Part shown: positions 18,731 to 26,665 of the stretch, in pieces | Layout: each line of letters opens with the position of its first letter | Position numbering within the stretch: position 1 is the first letter of the stretch | DNA from: Nitrosomonas communis | GTDB taxonomy: Bacteria > Pseudomonadota > Gammaproteobacteria > Burkholderiales > Nitrosomonadaceae | NCBI RefSeq assembly: GCF_024102715.1 | Contig: NZ_JAGFJM010000105.1 | Span: forward strand, 1-64,000 | Reading direction: 5' to 3' | Length of the DNA: 64,000 nucleotides | The notes under the pieces: generated by a model | Databases searched by the model: none | What the model was told of the DNA's origin: nothing | The model's input: only the letters and a program-made list of their open reading frames with translations | Translations under genes and position numbers: made by a program

Positions 18731-19678
18731 TTATCTGTCCTGATATGGCGTTTCGCTACCTGGCTGGGCAGCATTTTCACCATCTTCTGTGAGTGAACCC
18801 CCGACCTGCCCATCGACATCCACCCATAGATGGGGTAAATCAAGCTCTTTAAGCCAGTCTTTACTTTGATTGTCTTTAAGCATCCCGATCGTTGAAGCGC
18901 TGCCTGCAATGACGCAGAAATCACCAATCACACTAACTGCAGCCATCCGCTTGACTGGCCAGCCTGTTTTCGGATTCAGCACGTGACCGTAACGAATGCC
19001 ATTTATGGTAATACAGCGCTCATAATCGCCGCTGCTGGCAAGTGCGCCTGAGTAGAGCTCCAGTGTCTGTAACAGGACATCCGGGTGACGAGGATGCCGT
19101 ATGCCGATGCGCCAGGGGCTACCATCTGCATGCGGGCCAATAATCTTGATATCCCCTCCCAAGTTAACCATGCCGTGTTGAATGCCCATATCCCAGCATA
19201 TCGTAGCAGCACGGTCGACCGCATATTCTTTGACCACGCCACCCAAGTCGATCTCCATGCCTGCCAGTGGAAATTCAAGCACAGGTGATCGCCAGTGCAA
19301 TTTATTCCAGCCTATTCTAGCCAACAAAGTTTGAATAACTGTCTCATCCGGTAGCTGATTCGATGTGAAATCCCAGACCCGGCGCAGAATACCTGAAGTA
19401 ATATCAAACAGCTCATCACTTTCCTCATAGCAAGTTTCAGCATAATCGAGCAAACCGGCTGTTTCGTTATCAACCGTAATACACCCTCCTTTCGCTGCCA
19501 CACGATTAATTTCGGACAAAAAGCTACTTTCACGATAACGTGAATAGACCGACTCTAATCGCTGAATATCTGCAATTGCTGCATCCACAACACGCCCAGC
19601 TTTAATCTCGGTGATAGCATAAAGCTGTATCTCACAGGGCGTACCCATTGCCTTAAAGGGAAAACGGTAAAGTTTCAT
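18731..19678 (-). CDS. apbE: FAD:protein FMN transferase ApbE
   Basis: ApbE covalently attaches FMN to a Thr/Ser of target proteins in the periplasm, using FAD and magnesium. The 315-residue protein has the family start (FKAMGTPCEIQLY), SRYRESSFLSEIN (about 47-58), IDLGGVVKEYAVDRA (about 148-162), GMVNLGGDIKIIG (about 172-184), and HVLNPKTGWPV near 247, which carries metal/FAD-binding residues. No N-terminal signal peptide is obvious; some ApbE proteins lack one or are anchored, so its location is uncertain. It is the last gene of the minus-strand exported-protein cluster, 160 bases after the DUF3570 protein, its likely substrate. The C-terminal 25 residues are acidic and may be a tail. Confidence 0.93.
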   Translation of the reverse strand: MKLYRFPFKAMGTPCEIQLYAITEIKAGRVVDAAIADIQRLESVYSRYRESSFLSEINRVAAKGGCITVDNETAGLLDYAETCYEESDELFDITSGILRRVWDFTSNQLPDETVIQTLLARIGWNKLHWRSPVLEFPLAGMEIDLGGVVKEYAVDRAATICWDMGIQHGMVNLGGDIKIIGPHADGSPWRIGIRHPRHPDVLLQTLELYSGALASSGDYERCITINGIRYGHVLNPKTGWPVKRMAAVSVIGDFCVIAGSASTIGMLKDNQSKDWLKELDLPHLWVDVDGQVGGSLTEDGENAAQPGSETPYQDR

Positions 19679-19838
19679 TAAAATGAGTACTCAAACAATC
19701 ATTCTCAAGGTATCTGCATCCTTATTTTTGCCTAAATATCATCATCATACGGTCATAATCATCCAGACCTTTCAACGAATAAGTCGGGATAAGACTGGTA
19801 ATTCTGTTAGTCAGCATATTTCTGATCAGGGATATCTG

Positions 19839-22592
19839 TCAGAAACTGTAGTGCCAAGTAGCTGACAGCGCCCCTTCTCGCTCAAGCTGGAAACCATTGA
19901 CATCATCACGTAGCGGTTGCACCCATTCAAAAGCAAAGTGATTGCCAGCGAATTTGCCACTCGGCACAGAAGCATTCACGCCAATGCCTATATCCCAATA
20001 TTGTCCGCCATGATTGGCAGGAAAATCCATCGGGCCAATTCGTGCGTTAAACTTATTGAAATCGCCATGTATCCTGTCACGGTAAGTATAAACACCCCGT
20101 ACTGAAGCGGCCAGCCAATTAGACAGATGATAACCTCCCCAGGCAGATGCCTGAAAAATGTCACCAAGCCGATAACCTGATTCATTGCTGCTTTCCATCC
20201 GCTTGACCCCATAAAGCTGGCCCCCCCAGTACCAACGATTGCTTGTGCCGCTATAGGTCAGGTTAGGTAAAAAATCCCAGGTACCGCTTCCTAATTGCAT
20301 GTCAAAGTGAAATAACCCCCCATCAACCTGAAACATGCGCCTCATTTTCAAGTCTACTTTTCCGGTCGGTGCGCTGATACCTAAACCCACATGCAGCCTG
20401 TGCCCGGGTATTTCATATAACTTAATGAGTGATGACAAGATGGTATCGCCAACACCGCCAGTCGTATGACCGCCGGTACCAGTATGCTCATGAACACCCG
20501 GGTCGCGTGGCGGACGCCCAGCAAGTTCACGCAAATTCATGTCCATATCCATGAATTGCGGCATAATCATCAGATTCAACCAGCGTGTAGGCGCATACAT
20601 GATATCGAGCATGTGCATTTTCATATTCATCTCAGTGTGAGTAAAGCGGCACAAAATCACGTCACTACAGCCTTCGTTGACAATCGCCAGATCGCTGACC
20701 TGATGCGCACCACGCAACATATCACCCGCCTGGCGAGAATACATGAAACGATATCCCACCATCAGTTCGCCTGGATTATCCAGCATATGGCCAAACATGA
20801 TGCCGGCTGGGACAGGGGACGCACCGTGGGCATGCTGCTGGCCATGATCATGGTGCGCATGGTCGCGTCCGGTTGCGACATTCATGCGCGAATGTATGGC
20901 TTCCATATCAACTTTAATTGCGGCATTGGCCACGTAAAAATCAAAATCAGCAAAACTGTTATGACCACTCCCGCCGAGCTTCAATGAACTGGCACGAGTG
21001 TAATATTCAAAAGCCGCCTCCAGCTCGACTCCTTTGCTGAATCTCTTATTGAGTATTACGCCCCCGCTTAATGCACCAAAGCCAGATAAACGATGATCAC
21101 TGGAAAAGTTTTGGGGTAATTTAGCAGCATCAAACGATACCAGCTGGGGTTGTAGGTTAAGTTCAGTGGCATCAACCGGATTGCCGTCAGTATCAAAAAA
21201 ATTACCATTGCCGTTACGAAAAAATTGTTCACTTGGATTATTCGCGTCAACCCAGATTTGCCGCCCTGAAGCATCGGTGGCCGTTTTACGAAATGCCTGA
21301 TTGGAAATGAGATACGGCTGATAAAAATCAGCTGAATCCTGCGAGTAATAGCGGATTCGCGGAGTAATGGTCCAGCCATGACCCAACGGTTGCACCCAAT
21401 CTGCTTCAAAGGTATGCGCATTAATTCCCCAATCACCGAAAGAAAATTGGTAATTCAGATGTAAAGCAGCATCCAAAGGACTGATATGCTGCACATATTT
21501 ACTGCTTAAAGCCAATTGGTTGCGTATATTCGGCCGCTGCTCCAGTAAGGCGCGCGCATCGCCGACGATGGGCGTATTCGCATCAGGGTTAATGAATTCC
21601 GGGTTAATAAAAATAACCGTCATGGCTTTGTATGGATTTTCCATGAACCCACTGCTATGGGTATAACCGATGTTGGTATCGAACAACGAGTTCTTACCAA
21701 GAACTTGCGTCAATCCCAGCGTGGCTGTCCAGTCCTGACGATCGCCCCGTAATATTTCCGAGCCATCGCGCCGTTCAATTTGATTGGTGTAGGCAGTGCG
21801 TGTTAAATAAGGCAGAAGATCCGGGTCCAGGATGGCAGATGTTTGACTGCTGGTATAACCTGCTCCGAATTTCAAGCTGGTTAACTTCTGATTAAAATCC
21901 AGCCGGCCACTGAGATTGCCATAGCTGGATTCATAATCATTTTCTAAGGAAAAACCGCCACCTGCATTAACAGCCGCTTCATTCCATTCATAACCCAGTC
22001 TGAAATTTGCCTGATTACGTGTTTCCGGCGATGCAGACGAAAGAATTAGTACAGTGCGCGGATCGACTACCTGTCCCCCCTCGGGTGTCAGCTTGAGTGG
22101 ATTCAGATTCTGATCCAGCAGCACCCGAGTATTGACGAGAGGAGATGCACCGACAGTAATCACTCCATCAGGTGAATTTGCCAGAATAGGCCGATTGCCA
22201 TTGGCGACTAACGGTGCTGAAGTGACTGGCGTCGCACCTGACCAGGTATCCTGAGTGTAACTAAAAGAAAATTTTACCCGGTCATGAAATGTGAAATTGC
22301 CGCTGCCATGTACAACATCCACTCTAATGGGGTCCAGATTGCTGGACACGTTGTAAAGATTACGCTTCCCTTCCTGATAACGGTTATATTGAAAACTAAC
22401 GCTGTCGGTACTGATACTTGCGGCCTGTGCCGGCGATAACAACAGACCCGGCAGGACAAGTGCTGCAGATGTCAATGCCTGCAGCGTTGTTTTCGCGGTA
22501 GCACCCGGACCGGTTTTTGAATCGCTACATTCTGGATTATTGACTGACTGGTGTGCCAGACCAGTTAAGCATGAATCGTTTAGACCTATCAT
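19839..22592 (-). CDS. DUF3570 outer-membrane barrel fused to a second Met/His-rich barrel
   Basis: This is a 917-residue exported protein. After a signal-like segment (about residues 35-58, ending AQAAS) comes a DUF3570-type barrel (to about residue 565) rich in alternating beta strands such as FSFSYTQDTWSG. A linker then carries HAHHDHGQQHAHG (about residue 574), followed by a second barrel-like half with strongly Met/His-rich strands (HTEMNMKMHMLDIMYAP, FMDMDMNLREL) and a C-terminal strand ending WHYSF. The two halves usually look like separate proteins, so this is a fusion. DTWSGATP near residue 115 closely resembles the FMN-attachment motif used by ApbE, which is encoded just downstream. 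ATG 22592 is preferred to TTG 22595. A role in envelope electron transfer or metal handling is inference. Confidence 0.8.
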   Translation of the reverse strand: MIGLNDSCLTGLAHQSVNNPECSDSKTGPGATAKTTLQALTSAALVLPGLLLSPAQAASISTDSVSFQYNRYQEGKRNLYNVSSNLDPIRVDVVHGSGNFTFHDRVKFSFSYTQDTWSGATPVTSAPLVANGNRPILANSPDGVITVGASPLVNTRVLLDQNLNPLKLTPEGGQVVDPRTVLILSSASPETRNQANFRLGYEWNEAAVNAGGGFSLENDYESSYGNLSGRLDFNQKLTSLKFGAGYTSSQTSAILDPDLLPYLTRTAYTNQIERRDGSEILRGDRQDWTATLGLTQVLGKNSLFDTNIGYTHSSGFMENPYKAMTVIFINPEFINPDANTPIVGDARALLEQRPNIRNQLALSSKYVQHISPLDAALHLNYQFSFGDWGINAHTFEADWVQPLGHGWTITPRIRYYSQDSADFYQPYLISNQAFRKTATDASGRQIWVDANNPSEQFFRNGNGNFFDTDGNPVDATELNLQPQLVSFDAAKLPQNFSSDHRLSGFGALSGGVILNKRFSKGVELEAAFEYYTRASSLKLGGSGHNSFADFDFYVANAAIKVDMEAIHSRMNVATGRDHAHHDHGQQHAHGASPVPAGIMFGHMLDNPGELMVGYRFMYSRQAGDMLRGAHQVSDLAIVNEGCSDVILCRFTHTEMNMKMHMLDIMYAPTRWLNLMIMPQFMDMDMNLRELAGRPPRDPGVHEHTGTGGHTTGGVGDTILSSLIKLYEIPGHRLHVGLGISAPTGKVDLKMRRMFQVDGGLFHFDMQLGSGTWDFLPNLTYSGTSNRWYWGGQLYGVKRMESSNESGYRLGDIFQASAWGGYHLSNWLAASVRGVYTYRDRIHGDFNKFNARIGPMDFPANHGGQYWDIGIGVNASVPSGKFAGNHFAFEWVQPLRDDVNGFQLEREGALSATWHYSF

Positions 22593-22603
22593 CAAAACAT
22601 CGC

Positions 22604-22852
22604 TCAGAAGCAGCCACAGCCACCGCCGCCTCCTGCAGAATTAGTGCTGGCAGCAGCTTCGCGGCTACCATAATTATGGGCCTGAACAGCACTTTGTAAT
22701 GGATGAGGATCCAGCGCCATATGCGGTTTGGCAAGATTACCACGCTCCCAGGGAGCCACCTGCACACAACCCGCTAAAGCGAAGATAATCAATAACAGGA
22801 TGAAAATAACAGCAAAACGGGTTATTTTCATCGCCATCATCAAACTGAGCAT
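22604..22852 (-). CDS. DUF4266 small lipoprotein with Gly/Cys tail
   Basis: This is a short exported lipoprotein: a hydrophobic segment followed by the lipobox IFALAGC (acylated Cys near residue 29 from ATG 22852), then the DUF4266-type body (APWERGNLAKPHMALDP, a block that recurs in the family) and a tail of five glycines ending Cys-Gly-Cys-Phe. The start is uncertain: TTG 22870, ATG 22852 or ATG 22831 all keep the lipobox, and none has a strong ribosome-binding site. It ends 11 bases before the DUF3570 gene and begins just after the TlpA-like gene. The paired cysteines could bind a metal or form a disulfide with the neighbouring thioredoxin. Function unknown. Confidence 0.8.
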   Translation of the reverse strand: MLSLMMAMKITRFAVIFILLLIIFALAGCVQVAPWERGNLAKPHMALDPHPLQSAVQAHNYGSREAAASTNSAGGGGGCGCF

Positions 22853-22880
22853 TTTTTGCAACGGCACCAACAGTATTTCT

Positions 22881-23396
22881 CTAAATTTTCTCTATCAGAA
22901 GCTGCTCAATCAAAATACGTAACTCGCCCGCTTCCCCCGCGCGGAAACCACGATGGATATGCCGCACCAAGCCTCTTTTATCAATGAGATAAGTGGATGG
23001 CATGGCTATCACTCCAAAATCTTGTGCGCACTGCTTGCTGGCATCGAGCAAAACAGGAAAATTGGCTGGATGCTTGGCAAGAAATCCCTTGGCATCTTCA
23101 ACGTTCTCATCCAGATTGATCGCTATCACTTTCAGGCCCTTGTCTTCAAAATCGCGCATTAACTGACGCATGAAAGGGAATGATTTGACACAGGGCGGGC
23201 ACCAGGAAGCCCAGAAATCCACATAAATCACTTCACCTTTCAGTGCTTCCCAATTTTCAGCCGATTTTCCATCCAAATGAGTCAACTGGCAAGATGGCGG
23301 CGGCGTATTTCCTTCCAGATGCGCCTGTACAGGGGTCACCATAGCAAGGCAGCACATGAGGCCAGCTGACAACAATAAATTGGCTAGCTTAATCAT
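22881..23396 (-). CDS. TlpA-like periplasmic thioredoxin
   Basis: The 171-residue thioredoxin-fold protein has a signal peptide (residues 1-25, ending PVQA) and the redox motif ASWCPPC (about residues 68-74), followed by a cis-Pro block MPSTYLID (about 137). TlpA/ResA-type proteins reduce or isomerise disulfides in exported proteins, often to prepare heme- or copper-binding sites. GGAGG sits 9-10 bases before ATG 23396. Its targets here are plausibly the paired cysteines of the DUF4266 lipoprotein directly downstream. After signal cleavage the mature protein would start with His. Confidence 0.9.
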   Translation of the reverse strand: MIKLANLLLSAGLMCCLAMVTPVQAHLEGNTPPPSCQLTHLDGKSAENWEALKGEVIYVDFWASWCPPCVKSFPFMRQLMRDFEDKGLKVIAINLDENVEDAKGFLAKHPANFPVLLDASKQCAQDFGVIAMPSTYLIDKRGLVRHIHRGFRAGEAGELRILIEQLLIEKI

Positions 23397-23435
23397 TTTC
23401 GAAAGACCTCCACCTGATTATCGCCAAAACAGCGG

Positions 23436-23900
23436 CTATTCGAATTGATCCACCACAATATCTGTCCCCGTATGCACACCGGTAGCCGTGTTGCAGTGCC
23501 ATTCGACTTCAAAATTACGCGCACCGGCCACGGTTTTGTCTGCCATCATAAAATATACGCCATTACCTGCCTGCAGCGGAACGAACGGACTGAATTGGGC
23601 ATCACCTGGTGTAGTATCGGTAATGCTGATCGCTTTGCTGCCTTTAAGTAACTGGAGGCTGACAAACATGCCAGGTACGGGGGCAGAGTTATCGCGAATA
23701 CGCGCAATAAGATGATCTGCCGGCCCATTACCATCATCAAAACAAGTCACGCGCGCCAAAGCAGTAAATGTTGCTTTGTTGCCAGCAGGATCAAGCGTCG
23801 CACCTCCGCCATGTGCACTGATCGAGGCGGCATAACCAGTGGCAAGGATGATACTTGCCAACGTCAATATTTTTTGCAGAAATGGATGATTGTTTGTCAT
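23436..23900 (-). CDS. exported small protein, unknown family
   Basis: The 154-residue protein has a clear signal peptide (about residues 10-29, ending SISA), then HGGGATLDPAGNKATF and a beta-rich body with two cysteines (TCFDDGNGPADH and EWHCNTATG) that could pair. I do not recognise the family. The predicted mature N-terminus is His, a feature shared with two neighbours. A good ribosome-binding site (GGAGAA) precedes ATG 23900. It lies between the YcnI-like protein and the TlpA-like thioredoxin on the same strand, so it probably belongs to the same exported system. Confidence 0.8.
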   Translation of the reverse strand: MTNNHPFLQKILTLASIILATGYAASISAHGGGATLDPAGNKATFTALARVTCFDDGNGPADHLIARIRDNSAPVPGMFVSLQLLKGSKAISITDTTPGDAQFSPFVPLQAGNGVYFMMADKTVAGARNFEVEWHCNTATGVHTGTDIVVDQFE

Positions 23901-24061
23901 GTCGTATTCTCCTCTCTCTTACTTTCTTCCGGGTATTCAGTTTAAACGCGAATACCTCGGCAAACGTGTTATCAAATCATTTCTCTGCTTTCGCACACTA
24001 TTTGCGCAACCCGCAAGCATACCCCTTTTCAGTGCTGTGAGAAATCATCTATTGTTGCTGC

Positions 24062-24090
24062 TGTGAACAGGATCATAAATCCTGTTCACA
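24062..24090 (-). terminator. 12-bp perfect hairpin downstream of the YcnI-like gene
   Basis: TGTGAACAGGAT, a 5-base loop, then ATCCTGTTCACA. It lies 17 bases after the stop of the 24108 gene. No U-run follows on either strand, so it may be an attenuator, an mRNA-stability stem or a protein-binding palindrome rather than a classical terminator. Part of the arm (TCCTGTTCACAA) recurs at 24997 upstream of the same gene. Confidence 0.45.
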
Positions 24091-24107
24091 AATGTCAAGT
24101 ATAACGC

Positions 24108-24869
24108 TTATTGTGGCCAGACTTGCTGACTGTTGAACTTGATCGGCATATCACGATTGATCTGAGCTGCAGAAGGCCTTACTTCAACATCGACACCCTC
24201 GCCACATGATCCCGGCAGCGGATTCTTGGTCACATCACGCGTAATTGTCAGTGAAGCAGGACCATCATCCGTGGTACTGACACGATCATACGGTGTTCCC
24301 AGGTTATTATGCGTCCACAGGTTGGCAACAGCACCCGCCTCCCCTTCACCGCTGCGTAATGCATCGACTCCGCTAATTTCACAAATATCAGCAATGGAAA
24401 CAAAAAACTTCACACTCTTGGCGCAGGAAGTCGGTTCGATATTAGTCGCACTGACTCTGAAAGGAACAAATGCATTCATGTGAGCTGGCATACCTGATCC
24501 GCCGCCAGACCAGAACCCAACAACGTTACCCGTCGGCCCTTGCTTCTCATCCACAAAATCAAATACCGCCCGTGTCTGGAGAGGCTGAACGTTAGGTCCC
24601 CAGTTTGCAACAAAGTCAGTCAACGGTCCATTATGCGGCTGACCACCGACAGTAATAGTTGAATCAATGCCATCCGGAAAAACCACTGAAGTACCAATAA
24701 TTGCTTTCTCACCACAGCCGTGCCCAATGGTAACATTGTTCGTCACCCTGACGCCTTCTGTGACTGTCGGCATTTCCAACCGGGTATGCGCCAGCGCACT
24801 CTGTCCTACGCCTGCCAGCATGGCTGCAGCTAAAGCCAGCGTTAGTGTTTTGAATTTATTTTTTTTCAT
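24108..24869 (-). CDS. exported YcnI/DUF1775-like protein
   Basis: This 253-residue exported protein has a classic signal peptide (residues 1-27, ending QSALA). The mature part begins HTRLEMPTVTEG and contains NNVTIGHGCGEK, which resembles the VPHGC block of YcnI (DUF1775) proteins, whose mature N-terminal His takes part in copper binding. Four further cysteines occur (PTSCAK, ADICEI, GSCGEG). ATG 24869 is chosen because GGGAG precedes it and the signal peptide starts there; a longer frame to 24932 has neither. It is the first gene of the cluster. Copper binding is plausible by analogy but unproven; the body beyond the N-terminus is divergent. Confidence 0.72.
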   Translation of the reverse strand: MKKNKFKTLTLALAAAMLAGVGQSALAHTRLEMPTVTEGVRVTNNVTIGHGCGEKAIIGTSVVFPDGIDSTITVGGQPHNGPLTDFVANWGPNVQPLQTRAVFDFVDEKQGPTGNVVGFWSGGGSGMPAHMNAFVPFRVSATNIEPTSCAKSVKFFVSIADICEISGVDALRSGEGEAGAVANLWTHNNLGTPYDRVSTTDDGPASLTITRDVTKNPLPGSCGEGVDVEVRPSAAQINRDMPIKFNSQQVWPQ

Positions 24870-25445
24870 TCTGACTCCCTTTTCTAATGATCTAAAATGA
24901 TGAATGTGTGATTTATTCGAGACAACATTCAAAATGACATATCCCGATTACCCGGTTAATTTATCAACAAAGATAAATGCAATGCGTCTGTCCAACTCCT
25001 GTTCACAACGAATGGGTGAATAGTCGCAAACCATTATCTGGTCTAATCAAACAAATAACAATGTGGCAAATTGTCGCACCTGCTATTCCAGCTATATCGC
25101 AGAAACCATCATTGGTTTCCAAAATCATTTTGAAATCAAAGTGATCTGAACAAAACTTATTTGCTTAGAAGTGAAAGCCATTTATCAATGCTGGCAAGGC
25201 TGTTTTAAGTTTTTATCCGCAGGCCAATGCGTATGGATTTAATTTTATGAAGAAAAAATTTGAACTAGATGCTTGACAGCAAGCTTGTTGATTGTAGTTG
25301 CAGCGCTTTCTCTCATCCCGGATGAACTACAATAGACTCCACGGGAACACCCGCCCTGCTTACGACAAGAGGCGGGGTTTCTGCACAGAAAAAACCAACT
25401 CAGCATCCGCAAAATCCAGCTGATTTGGCATTGATCAATGGCTAA
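24870..25445. other. 576-base gap holding the cluster's likely promoter
   Basis: No gene is supported here. The part near 24870-25010 should contain the promoter of the exported cluster; it has the inverted repeat GTTCAC-N9-GTGAAT at 25001-25021, overlapping TCCTGTTCACAA. At about 25348-25379 a GC-rich imperfect hairpin (CCCGCC...GGCGGG) could act as a terminator for the gene at 25446, but no U-run follows on that strand. Confidence 0.4.
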
Positions 25446-26309
25446 TTAATTGTCGACTTTGACAAAAGCGCCATTCTGCTTGATCCATACCTCATTAGTA
25501 AACGCATCGTGAATCGTGCCGGCATTAGTAGCGAAACAGTCCGGAACCACCTTACTCGTGGAAGTAGATTTAGCTGCCAGCGTGATGGGCGGATCGACAG
25601 TAGCGACTCCCAGTACAATCAGATCCTTTAATGAAGCCTCGAGTTGTGTTGTCATATCCACGCAGACATCCGTGTTAACGACTAGATTGGCTTGTTCTGC
25701 AGGTGCATTGATGGTGCAATAGTCGGTACTAGGTGGTGAAAATTTCGATGGATCAACTGGTGAGTTAAATGTGACGCCACTTAATTTTATCAAAGGAATA
25801 CCGCTGGTCCTGAGTACAGAAATGCCTGTCGCTGCAGGCTGTGCAGGTGTTTTGCAAAGATTGGTATCACCAGAAAACTCAATACATTTCCCATTGGTGG
25901 TGACATTGACGACGTTGTCACTTTGCGTGAAAACCATTTCGGCAGGAACATTGGCTATATTGCAAGCTGGAATGCTGCCATTGCCGCCTGTGTTGGCAAT
26001 ATGATTGATCAGACCGGGTAGTGTATCAATGAATGTTGGGTTATTGCCCCAAGATCCGCCCAATACATAAACGCCATTATCATTTTTATTGACGCCAGCA
26101 TAAGTATTTGTTTCAGGATAGAACCGGTATAGCCAGGGTTCGGTGCTTTGCGTAGTCCGGTGATTAGGGAAGAATTCTGGATAAGTGTTCTCAGCCCAGT
26201 TGAGCAGCGTTTCAGTATCGCTCGTAACATCGGCGGAAGCAAAGCTGATGTTGCCAAGCAAAGTAATCGCGCAGGCAGATAACATTAACTGTTTCATACG
26301 GAATTTCAT
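25446..26309 (-). CDS. secreted protein of unknown function
   Basis: The 287-residue protein has a signal peptide (residues 1-26, ending FASA). Next comes a segment of about 70 residues, LLNWAENTYPEFFP...WLYRFYPETNTYAGVN...VYVLGGSW. I recall this pattern (WAE-x2-YP-x2-FP, YRxYP, Y-x-GV, VYVLG) from many exported betaproteobacterial proteins of unknown role. The remainder contains seven cysteines in pairs and several Thr/Ser-rich stretches, typical of a disulfide-stabilised extracellular protein. AGGAG precedes ATG 26309. It is monocistronic, with no functional clue from its neighbours. Confidence 0.75.
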   Translation of the reverse strand: MKFRMKQLMLSACAITLLGNISFASADVTSDTETLLNWAENTYPEFFPNHRTTQSTEPWLYRFYPETNTYAGVNKNDNGVYVLGGSWGNNPTFIDTLPGLINHIANTGGNGSIPACNIANVPAEMVFTQSDNVVNVTTNGKCIEFSGDTNLCKTPAQPAATGISVLRTSGIPLIKLSGVTFNSPVDPSKFSPPSTDYCTINAPAEQANLVVNTDVCVDMTTQLEASLKDLIVLGVATVDPPITLAAKSTSTSKVVPDCFATNAGTIHDAFTNEVWIKQNGAFVKVDN

Positions 26310-26415
26310 ATTTTTATTAACTCCTGTTTTTATTTGATGAAATGAATTTTTAACTTAATTAGATGGCGTATCACATCCTTCTCAAGATGGGATACTGTAA
26401 AAATATTCTCATGTT

Positions 26416-26518
26416 ATTCCATTTCCAAATCAAAAATGACGCGAAGGCGAGCCGCAGACAGTATAAATAATACGGCAAGGTGAAGCCGACAATGTCAGTT
26501 TTGATTTAGAAATGGAAT
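26416..26518 (+). repeat. 103-bp inverted-end repeat element, copy 2
   Basis: It begins ATTCCATTTCCAAATCA and ends TGATTTAGAAATGGAAT, one mismatch to the left end, with the same internal sequence and orientation as copy 1. It sits in the 356-base gap between recN and the secreted-protein gene; the rest of that gap holds nothing I can identify. Confidence 0.9.
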
Positions 26519-26665
26519 TATATGTCGAATCACTACTGTCCGGTTAGCTATAACCCTCTGAGAGATAAAGCCTGAGTGAACTTGGAGATGGAGTAAGATT
26601 GATGTGCTCGAAACAGCAATTTTCCAACCCAAGGACTTAAGCCTGAAACATATTAACATTGTATT

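Noticed and set aside
20466..20987. 173-codon His-rich plus-strand frame
   Set aside because: Antisense of the Met/His-rich half of the DUF3570 fusion; its His content merely reflects the Met/His codons (ATG/CAT) of the real gene.
25340..25390. GC-rich hairpin CCCGCC...GGCGGG near the end of the 25446 gene
   Set aside because: Stem is imperfect and no U-run follows on the transcribed strand; mentioned only in the gap note.
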